A stretch of 21,344 bases of DNA from JANNRR01 sp031401675 (lineage in GTDB: Bacteria; Pseudomonadota; Alphaproteobacteria; Rhodobacterales; Rhodobacteraceae). The translations under genes and the position numbers were made by a program. Shown one piece after another: positions 15,682 to 21,344 of this stretch (position 1 is the stretch's first letter; every line of letters begins with the position of its first letter). The DNA is taken from positions 1-21,344 of the forward strand of contig JANNRR010000160.1 in assembly GCA_031401675.1 (NCBI GenBank). The letters run 5' to 3'. The notes under the pieces are model-generated. The model saw only the letters and a program-made list of their open reading frames with translations, made no database searches and was not told the origin of the DNA.

Positions 15682-16345
15682 ATGCGCCAAACCGCTCACC
15701 ATCCCGGCCTTCCGCTGCACCCGCAACCAAACCTCCCGGCTGGTCGCCCCCCCCCGAGCAGGATCAGTGCCCGATCCGCCCCTGACACCATCCCGGCTTC
15801 AGCGTTCCGCCCCCAGTCCCGGGGTTGGAGCGGCGCGAACAACACATCCGGTCCAAGCTACCTCCCTATCCGGAATCATCGCCCGATGTGCCCGCCTCAT
15901 CATCCCTGCACCAGCGCGCTGTCTACCCCGGTCCCGAGCCCACGTCGGCTCTTTCAGCACCTTCGGTTCAAGCCACTTCCCTAACCAGAGTGTGCGCCCG
16001 ATGCGCCCCTGGCACCATCCCGGCACCATCGCGCGATCCGCCCGGTCCCGGGCCTACCAGCGTCTCGTTCGGCATCTCCGGTTCAAGCAACTTCTCGCGT
16101 CGGGATCAGCCTGCGATGCGCCCCTGACACCATCCCGGCACCATCGCGCGATCCGCCTCGGTCCGGAGCCCATGTCGGGTCAATCCGCACCTCCGGTTCA
16201 AGCCACTTCTCGCGCCGGGATCAGCGACCGTTGCACTCGTCCAACCATTTCGGCTTCATCGTTCCTTCTGGCTGGCGGTCTCGGGCCAATCGCGCCTGGA
16301 TCGGCAGTCCGATCGCCCCCCCCCGCAGCCGTCGACGACATGAAA
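15682..16345. repeat. Array of ~115-bp degenerate tandem repeats, non-coding
   Basis: Units start at about 15682 (short, 92 bp), 15774 (112 bp), 15886, 16001, 16116 and 16231; the last four starts are exactly 115 bp apart. Recurrent blocks in each unit are ATGCGCCCCTGACACC, ATCCCGGCACCATCG, CCTCCGGTTCAAGCC and CGCGCCGGGATCAG. The units at 16001 and 16116 are the closest, with their first ~42 bp differing at one base. The period is not a multiple of three, so no frame is kept across units. ATCCCGGC near the start and GCCGGGAT near the end of a unit are inverted complements, so units can fold on themselves or pair with the next. No coding gene is supported between 15610 and 16440. Confidence 0.85.
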
Positions 16346-16438
16346 GCCCCGGACCCCAAGAGCGAGAGCATGTCTGACGGAACCAACGCACCAAACTCGC
16401 TCCTCGCGATTTGATTCAAATTTCGCTTCACTTTGTTG

Positions 16439-16534
16439 CAAATATCCTGCGGGGTGCGTCCGCCGGTGCGCCACCGGTTCGAGTGCCGGTGGACGCGGGG
16501 GGTGCAAAACCCCCACTGGCTGCAGCGAGGCAGG
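16439..16534. other. Highly structured intergenic element next to the end of fau
   Basis: Headed by CAAATATCC, like 1699-1707. On the plus strand an outer CCTGC/GCAGG pair (16446-16450 with 16530-16534) encloses GCGTCC/GGACGC (16456-16461 with 16491-16496). Inside are two mutually exclusive hairpins, CCGGTG-CGC-CACCGG (16463-16477) or CCACCGG/CCGGTGG (16471-16477 with 16486-16492). Then follow GGGGG-TGCAAAA-CCCCC (16498-16514) and CTGC-AGCGAG-GCAG (16520-16533). It is not a tRNA, SRP RNA or RNase P by motif. It may be a terminator complex or REP-like element, or a small RNA. Confidence 0.5.
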
Positions 16535-16563
16535 AAAACGCTTCCGACAAACTTCATCCTGCT

Positions 16564-17169
16564 TTAGCGGCACCCGCGGCCCGTCGTCACTGCGCCGCCA
16601 GTACCGGCCTGCCACCCGGTCGCCTGCGCCGGGAACCGCACCACCCCCGTCTCCGTCACCACCATGTCCAGCCGCTGATCCACAGCCTCCACCGGTACCG
16701 CCGCCATTTCCTGCGCCGCAAAGCCGTAGCCCACCGCCAGCACCGGACCCCGGCTGCGCAGCCGCTCCAGCGTCCGGTCGTAGAAGCCGCCGCCATAACC
16801 CAGCCGGTACCCGCGCCGGTCCCAGGCCAGGAGCGGCACGATCACGACCGCAGGCTCCAGCCACTCTCCCGCCGCCGGCACCAAAGCCCCGAACTCTCCC
16901 GCCACCATCTCGGCCGCCGTCGTCCATTCCCGAAACGCCAGGGGTACCCCCTTGCCGACAATGACCGGCACGCACACCCGGCCCCGATACCCAGCCATCG
17001 CCGCCAGCGGGTCCATTTCCGTCCGCATCGGCATGTACCCCGCCAGCACCCCCGACATCCCCGACAGCACCCCGGCCAGCACATCCGCCGCCCGCCCCTG
17101 CCCCGCCGCAAACGCCGCCTTGCGCACCGCCAGCGCCGCCCGCCGCGCCTCGGCCTTCTCCACCGCCAT
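16564..17169 (-). CDS. fau: 5-formyltetrahydrofolate cyclo-ligase
   Basis: 201 aa, the usual family size. The enzyme converts 5-formyl-THF to 5,10-methenyl-THF with ATP in the cytosolic one-carbon pool. The conserved nucleotide/folate loop is clear (DRRGYRLGYGGGFYDRTL, about residues 116-133), as are the N-terminal Arg-rich helix (KAEARRAALAVRKA), YMPMRTEMDP, and the end motif VPVEAVDQRLDMVVTETGVV. After this the protein continues for about 20 Gly/Thr-rich residues that are poorly conserved in the family. The ATG at 17169 lacks a good Shine-Dalgarno but starts the first conserved helix. It lies 26 bp after mgtE on the same strand and is probably co-transcribed. Also called ygfA. Confidence 0.93.
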   Translation of the reverse strand: MAVEKAEARRAALAVRKAAFAAGQGRAADVLAGVLSGMSGVLAGYMPMRTEMDPLAAMAGYRGRVCVPVIVGKGVPLAFREWTTAAEMVAGEFGALVPAAGEWLEPAVVIVPLLAWDRRGYRLGYGGGFYDRTLERLRSRGPVLAVGYGFAAQEMAAVPVEAVDQRLDMVVTETGVVRFPAQATGWQAGTGGAVTTGRGCR

Positions 17170-17195
17170 TTCGGACGCCGGATCGGGGCCGGCGC

Positions 17196-18575
17196 TCACA
17201 CCAGCACCAGCGTCGCCAGCCCCAGGAACACGAAAAACCCCGTCACATCCGTCATCGTCGTCACAAACGTGCCCGACGCCAGCGCCGGGTCCAGATCCAG
17301 CCGGCTCAGCGTCAGCGGCACCAGAACCCCCGCCAACGCCGCCACCAGCAAATTCACCATCATCGCCGCGCCGATCACCAGCCCCAGCGCGCCGGAACCA
17401 TAGATCACCAGCCCCACCAACCCCATGCACACGGCCAGCCCCAGCCCGTTGCACACTCCCACCAGCGCCTCGCGCCGCACCACGCGGCCCGCATTGGCTC
17501 CGGTCAGATCCTTGGTCGCCAACGCCCGCACCGCCACGGTCAGCGACTGCGTCCCGGCATTGCCGCCCATGCTCGCCACGATCGGCATCACTGCCGCCAG
17601 CGCCACCAGCGCCGAAATCGTGCCGGCAAACTGCGAAATCACCAATGCCGCCAGGTTCGCCGCGATCAGATTGACGAACAGCCAGGGAAACCGCCGCTTG
17701 ACCGTCTCGAACACCCCGTCAGACAGGCTGCTTTCGCCCACCCCCGCCAGCAGCAGCATGTCCTCCTCATGCTCCTCGTCCAGCACCGCGATGGCGTCAT
17801 CAATGGTGATCACCCCCACCAGCCGCCCGTGCTGATCAACCACCGGCGCCGAAATCAGATGATACTGGTTGAACGCATAGGCCACATCGGCCTCGTCCTG
17901 CTCCGCCGGAATCGTGCGGAAACTGTCCTCCAGGATCGACTTCAACAAGACATCCCGTTTCGAACTCAGCAGCTTGCCCAAGGTCACATAGGCCACCGGG
18001 TGCATCTTCGGATTGACCAGAACCACATGGTAGAACTGCTCTGGCAGCTGCTCCGCCCCGCGCAGGAAATCCACCGTATCGCCCACCGTCCAGTGCTCCG
18101 GCGCCACCACCACCTCGCGCTGCATCAGCCGGCCGGCAGAGCCCTCCGGATAGCCCATCGACCGCTCCACCGCGATCCGGTCCGCATCCTCCAGACTGTC
18201 GAGGATGAACCCCTGCTCCGCCGCCTCCAGGTCTTCCAGGATGTCGACCACATCGTCGGTCTCCAGTTCCCGCACCGCCTCCGCCAGTGCGGCGCGCGGC
18301 ATCGCCTCAATGACTTCCTCGCGGATGCTCTCGTCGATCTCCGACAGGATCTCGCCGTCAATCTCGCGGCCCCAAAGCCGCAGCAACTCCCGCCGCTCGC
18401 CCGCCCCCACCTGCTCCAGCAGATCGGCAATATCCGCCGCATGCAGCGGCTCCATCAGGTCCGTCAGCCGCGCCACATCCCCCGCCTCGACAGCGGCCAG
18501 AATGTCCGCCACCACGGCGTCATCAAGCACATAGGCCTCGTCGTCCCGGCCCTCCGCAGCTTGCTCATCCGCCAT
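17196..18575 (-). CDS. mgtE: MgtE family magnesium transporter
   Basis: 459 aa from the ATG at 18575, chosen because GGAGG lies five to six bases upstream; ATG 18590 and TTG 18602 are alternative in-frame starts. Domain order is typical: an acidic N-terminal helical MgtE_N domain (HAADIADLLEQV, residues ~20-130, with MPRAALAEAVREL), paired CBS domains (~130-260; MQREVVVAPEHWTVGD, SAPVVDQHGRLVGVITIDDA), then a plug helix and five membrane helices. The pore signature GGNAGTQSLTVAVRALA and the conserved Asp in TDVTGFFVFLGLA are intact. It imports Mg2+ down its gradient and is gated by cytosolic Mg2+ through the N and CBS domains. It is transcribed with fau and diverges from the YHS-domain gene. 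Confidence 0.95.
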   Translation of the reverse strand: MADEQAAEGRDDEAYVLDDAVVADILAAVEAGDVARLTDLMEPLHAADIADLLEQVGAGERRELLRLWGREIDGEILSEIDESIREEVIEAMPRAALAEAVRELETDDVVDILEDLEAAEQGFILDSLEDADRIAVERSMGYPEGSAGRLMQREVVVAPEHWTVGDTVDFLRGAEQLPEQFYHVVLVNPKMHPVAYVTLGKLLSSKRDVLLKSILEDSFRTIPAEQDEADVAYAFNQYHLISAPVVDQHGRLVGVITIDDAIAVLDEEHEEDMLLLAGVGESSLSDGVFETVKRRFPWLFVNLIAANLAALVISQFAGTISALVALAAVMPIVASMGGNAGTQSLTVAVRALATKDLTGANAGRVVRREALVGVCNGLGLAVCMGLVGLVIYGSGALGLVIGAAMMVNLLVAALAGVLVPLTLSRLDLDPALASGTFVTTMTDVTGFFVFLGLATLVLV

Positions 18576-18740
18576 GCCAGCCTCCACCATTCCCGCGCCC
18601 AAGCATCACCCGCCGCCTAGCACAGCGCCTGTCCCCGCGCGAGTCCGCAGGGCAGGGCAAAGGCAAGCCACCGCGCCGAACGGGCGGCAACGCGAAGGGC
18701 CGGTTTCACCCACCCGGCGCTTGCTGCACACAGATGTGAA

Positions 18741-18770
18741 TTGTCACCGCGCCCCGCCACGGCCAGTGTA
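18741..18770 (+). promoter_or_regulatory. Possible promoter of the YHS-domain gene
   Basis: TTGTCA (18741-18746) is followed after about 17-18 bp by AGTGTA/TAGGCT-like bases, 35-60 bp before the ATG. A small palindrome CACA-GA-TGTG (18729-18738) sits just upstream and could be an operator. The -10 match is weak. Confidence 0.3.
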
Positions 18771-18804
18771 GGCTCCACCGTCCCACAGTGCGAAGGAAGA
18801 ACCG

Positions 18805-19347
18805 ATGTTTCAGGCAACAAGACGCACTCTGCGGGCGGCGGCCATCGGCCTTGCCTTCACGGCCACAGCCGCATTCGCGCAAACCGCCGCCCCGCTCAAC
18901 CAGACGGCCGACGGCGTTGCGATGGACGGCTTCGATGTCGTCGCCTACTTCACCGGAAATGCACCCGCCAGGGGCCTGCCCGGCTACGCGGTCGAGCATG
19001 ACGGCGCGCGCTGGCTGTTCAGCAGCCCGGAACACGCCGAAATGTTCACCGCCGACCCGGCCGCCTTCACCCCCGAGCACAATGGCTGGTGTTCCTATGC
19101 CGTCTCCGAGGGCTACGGTGCCGAGGTCGATTTCGTGAACGGCTGGGCGGTGATCGACAAGGCGCTCTATCTCAACTGGGATCAATCCACCCGCGACCTG
19201 TTCCTGGCAGAACAGGGCAAGCGCATCCCGGCCTCTCACGCGAACTGGAAAGCGGTCGCTGCCGGCTTGGCGGATGGCTCGGTCGAGCTTTACCGCCATG
19301 CCGATGATGCCTCGGTCGGCATCTCGCATCCGCAAACGCTGGACTGA
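18805..19347 (+). CDS. Exported YHS-domain protein
   Basis: 180 aa. A signal peptide is evident: basic start (MFQATRRTLRAAA), hydrophobic core and AFA cleavage before QTAAP. The YHS-type core follows: MDGFDVVAYFTGNAPARG, HDGARWLFSSPEHAEMFTADPAAF, then HNGWCSYAVSEGYGAEVDFVNGWAVIDKALYLNW. Such periplasmic YHS proteins are common in alphaproteobacteria and are suspected to bind metal; the single Cys (GWCSYAV) is conserved in the group, but no function is established. The ATG at 18805 is preceded by AAGGAAG eight bases upstream. It is divergent from mgtE with about 230 bp between starts, so shared metal-linked regulation is conceivable but not shown. Confidence 0.88.
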   Translation: MFQATRRTLRAAAIGLAFTATAAFAQTAAPLNQTADGVAMDGFDVVAYFTGNAPARGLPGYAVEHDGARWLFSSPEHAEMFTADPAAFTPEHNGWCSYAVSEGYGAEVDFVNGWAVIDKALYLNWDQSTRDLFLAEQGKRIPASHANWKAVAAGLADGSVELYRHADDASVGISHPQTLD

Positions 19348-19486
19348 CGCCGGACCGACATCGAGGATGTGCAGCGGAGGGCCGGGCAAAATCCACGTCG
19401 CCGCAGCGTCATGGCGGCAGGGGTCGGGTTTCAGGAACACCGGGCGCTAGGATCGCCCCCAGGGCCAAGCCGAACCACCGATACCC

Positions 19487-20032
19487 TCACACCTCCAGCT
19501 TGCCCCGAAACCCCCTTGCGGCATAATATGACTCAGCCCCGTTGTGATACACGAAAACCCTTTCATAGCGCCGGTCACAAAACAGCGCGCCGCCAAGCTT
19601 TCTGATCTGAGCCGGTGTTTCTATCCAGCTGGACGTCTTCCGGTCAAATTCCCCGAATGTCTGCAATTCGCGGTATTCTTGCTCTGACAGTATCTCCACT
19701 CCCATCGAAGCAGCCATTTCAACAGCACTGCCGCGTGGCTTGTTTTCCTTGCGCCCGTCAAGCGCCGCCCGGTCAAGGCAAAGACTGCGTCGGCCTGCCG
19801 GGCTTTCCGGCGCGCAATCACAGAAGACAATCTGGCCGCCAATCCGCTCGAAACCAACCACATCGGGTTCGCCGCCGGTTCGCTCCATCTCGAACAGCGA
19901 CCGGAGTTTCCCGGGACTGGCCATCAGTCTCGCCTGCACCGAATGCCATTCGATTCCGCCATGGCGACGCATGTTCCTTTCGAACCGGTCGCCGAGGGTC
20001 CTGATCAGTTCGTCATACCCATCTGTTGCCAT
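19487..20032 (-). CDS. DUF4256 family protein
   Basis: 181 aa of unknown function, matching the DUF4256 pattern along its full length: an N-terminal helix (DELIRTLGDRFERNMRRHGGIEW), LRSLFEMERTGGEPDVV, CAPESPAGRRSLC, a stretch EILSEQEYRELQTFGEFDRKT, and the characteristic end TPAQIRKLGGALFCDRR then VFVYHNGAESYYAARGF. It has no signal peptide or membrane segment, so it is cytosolic. The ATG at 20032 has GGGAG nine bases upstream; a longer frame to 20080 adds a non-conserved leader. It converges with the YHS gene (139-bp gap). No catalytic role is known to me. Confidence 0.88.
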   Translation of the reverse strand: MATDGYDELIRTLGDRFERNMRRHGGIEWHSVQARLMASPGKLRSLFEMERTGGEPDVVGFERIGGQIVFCDCAPESPAGRRSLCLDRAALDGRKENKPRGSAVEMAASMGVEILSEQEYRELQTFGEFDRKTSSWIETPAQIRKLGGALFCDRRYERVFVYHNGAESYYAARGFRGKLEV

Positions 20033-20378
20033 TGGTCCGGCTCCCGCTGCAACCCGCCCAATCGAAACGCTGCCGCGCATTACCTGTCAAGCATGCCCTT
20101 GCGGGGCCACCCCCACGCCGCACCACCCACCTCATCCACCAGGACCAGGACCGCAAGTCGCCCAGGGAACGCAATCATTGCCTCCCCGCGATCTGGGCAA
20201 CGGCCCGAACCCAACTCTACCGCCTGCTCCCGCACCACAATCGTTAAGAGTTTCTGAATCGTTCCACCCTAACTCACTGATATATAACACTTCTGAAAAT
20301 GTCTCGGCGCGAGACGCTCCCCCTTCCCCCCTCCTCCGATCCCCCCTACCATGGGCCGCAAACCCTATGAGGCCCCAG
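20033..20378. promoter_or_regulatory. Divergent upstream region with an AT-rich core before guaD
   Basis: This 346-bp spacer holds no supportable gene. From about 20238 to 20310 the base composition turns clearly AT-richer and includes GATATATAACAC (20279-20290), a plausible -10 region for guaD about 90 bp before its start; a good -35 box is not seen. The left part (20040-20230) is GC-rich without evident structure. Confidence 0.35.
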
Positions 20379-21200
20379 ATGCACCTCCTCCTCGGCCAGA
20401 CCCTCACCTTCACCGCCGACCCCTTCACCCACGGCCTTCAAGCCGCCCACCACGACCCCCACGGCGCCGTCCTGATCGACGGCGGCCTGATCAAAGCCAC
20501 CGGCCAGGCCTCCGACCTCCGCCAGAAATACCCCGAGGCCCGGATCACCGACTACGGCCCCCACCTCATCTCCCCCGGCTTCATCGACGCCCACATGCAC
20601 TATCCCCAAACCGCCATCATCGCCTCCTGGGGCAAGCGCCTGATCGACTGGCTGAACACCTACACCTTCCCCGAAGAAGCCCGCTTCCACGACCCAGCCT
20701 ACGCCGCCGCCATAGCCGCCCGAACCTTCGACCTCACCCTTTCCCATGGCACCACCACCACCTGCGCCTTCGCCACCATCCACCCCACCTCGGTGGACGC
20801 CTACTTCCATGAGGCACAGAAACGAAACCTCCGCGCCCTCACCGGCAAGGTCTGCATGGACCGCAACGCCCCGGAAAACCTCCTCGACACGCCGCAGCAA
20901 GCCTACGACCAATCCAAGGCCCTCCTGCAGAAATGGCACGGCCAGGATCGCCTCAGTTACGTCATCACTCCCCGCTTCACCCCTACCTCCTCGCCCGACC
21001 AACTCGCCGCCCTGGGTGCCCTGCATGCCGAATTCCCCGACTGCCTGATGCAAACTCACCTCTCCGAACAGCACGACGAAATCCAATGGGTCCGCGCGCT
21101 GCACCCCGAGGCCCGCGACTACCTCGACACCTACGAATCGCACGGCATGTACCGCAACGTGCACCAGATTCGGCTCGGCTTCGCCTACAAGCTCAACTGA
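20379..21200 (+). pseudogene. guaD: Guanine deaminase, 3' truncated and fused to a foreign tail
   Basis: 273 aa against about 430 for intact GuaD, which deaminates guanine to xanthine. The ATG at 20379 has GAGG six bases upstream. The first ~257 residues are good amidohydrolase: SPGFIDAHMHYPQTAIIASW with the metal-binding HxH, NTYTFPEEARF, SHGTTTTCAFATIHPTSVDAYF, GKVCMDRNAPENLLDTP, YVITPRFTPTSS and THLSEQHDEIQWVR. After YLDTYESHGM the expected FGHAIHL helix, the second metal His/Asp residues and the C-terminal barrel are missing. The frame continues YRNVHQIRLGFAYKLN and stops. That tail has the alternating pattern of the last strand of an outer-membrane beta-barrel. The product should be inactive; a deletion junction or assembly join near 21148 is the likely cause. 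Confidence 0.8.
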
Positions 21201-21344
21201 GGGCCTTGTTTTTCGCCAGAGGCCATAGCGCCGTCGCCCGCCGCAGGGCGTAGGGGCGATGGGCATTGCGCTGGGCCGCGTCCCACATCAGGCGCGGATC
21301 GAAGGCCTCGGCGGCGAAGATGGTGATGAAGACCACGGCGCAGA
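21193..21344 (-). CDS. C-terminal end of an unidentified protein, 5' part outside the window
   Basis: The last 49 residues of a minus-strand frame, open to the window edge: CAVVFITIFAAEAFDPRLMW, then DAAQRNAHRPYALRRATALW and PLAKNKALS before TGA at 21195-21193. A hydrophobic start followed by a basic tail suggests a membrane protein C-terminus, but I do not recognise the family. Codon use fits the genome (GC-rich third positions). Its end overlaps the truncated guaD frame by 8 bp in convergent orientation, unusual for two native genes and in keeping with a rearrangement here. Confidence 0.5.
   Translation of the reverse strand, partial: CAVVFITIFAAEAFDPRLMWDAAQRNAHRPYALRRATALWPLAKNKALS

Noticed and set aside
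15682..16345. CRISPR array
   Set aside because: Units are degenerate over their whole 115-bp length with no constant short repeat alternating with unique spacers, and no cas gene is present.
15473..16414. Plus-strand frame of 313 codons across the 115-bp array
   Set aside because: The 115-bp period shifts the frame each unit, the start lies inside the imine-reductase-like gene, and the composition is Pro/Arg/Ser-rich without any domain.
16450..16534. tRNA-like or 6S RNA-like gene at the structured element
   Set aside because: GGTTCGAGT resembles a T-loop, but the loop would be one base too long and no D or anticodon arm fits. 6S RNA was considered because it often lies next to fau, but here the element is on the 3' side of fau and I could not match the expected central bubble.
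16198..16557. Minus-strand frame of 119 codons downstream of fau
   Set aside because: It runs through the strongly structured hairpin element and into the tandem array; no Shine-Dalgarno and no recognisable protein motif.
20346..21266. Gly/Val-rich minus-strand frame opposite guaD
   Set aside because: Antisense shadow of the guanine deaminase frame; the real minus-strand end at 21193 is in a different frame.

Overview
The window is about 21 kb of GC-rich DNA. The gene types point to an alphaproteobacterium of the Rhodobacterales (Paracoccaceae or Roseobacter-like): ChoW/ChoV choline uptake, a YebC/YmdB/5-FCL housekeeping cluster, a Hint_2-like protein, and short CAAATATCC-headed intergenic hairpins. 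No rRNA, tRNA, CRISPR array or recognisable transposase was seen.

Left part (1-9.6 kb). The 3' part of choW overlaps choV by 4 bp and is followed by a double GC hairpin. Next are a secreted protein of unknown function with three C-terminal beta-trefoil-like repeats, a LysE/ArgO exporter (minus) and a membrane-anchored arylsulfotransferase-like protein (plus). A GT39-like multi-pass glycosyltransferase (minus) converges with the latter; its N-terminus carries a perfect 30-bp tandem repeat. Then come yebC, a DMT permease and ymdB, all on the minus strand; the DMT permease is translationally coupled to ymdB.

Middle part (10.4-16.6 kb). This accessory-looking block separates ymdB from fau (5-formyltetrahydrofolate cyclo-ligase), two genes that I recall as close neighbours in many alphaproteobacteria. 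It holds a Hint-like protein that has lost its catalytic Cys and His, possibly preceded by a tiny coupled ORF. It also holds a 777-aa Gly-rich protein built from 23 in-register decapeptide repeats followed by RTX-like repeats, a divergently transcribed imine-reductase-like dehydrogenase, and a non-coding array of about six 115-bp degenerate tandem repeats. A strongly structured element with mutually exclusive hairpins abuts the end of fau.

Right part (16.6-21.3 kb). mgtE and fau form a minus-strand pair. A secreted YHS-domain protein and a DUF4256 protein follow. The last plus-strand gene is guanine deaminase cut short: after about residue 257 its reading frame runs into a short tail resembling the last strand of an outer-membrane beta-barrel. 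This suggests a deletion or rearrangement junction. The window ends inside an unidentified minus-strand gene that converges on and overlaps the truncated guaD.

The most unusual items are the decapeptide-repeat/RTX protein with its neighbouring inactivated Hint protein, the 115-bp non-coding repeat array, and the guaD fusion. No complete defence system or biosynthetic cluster can be supported from the sequence.
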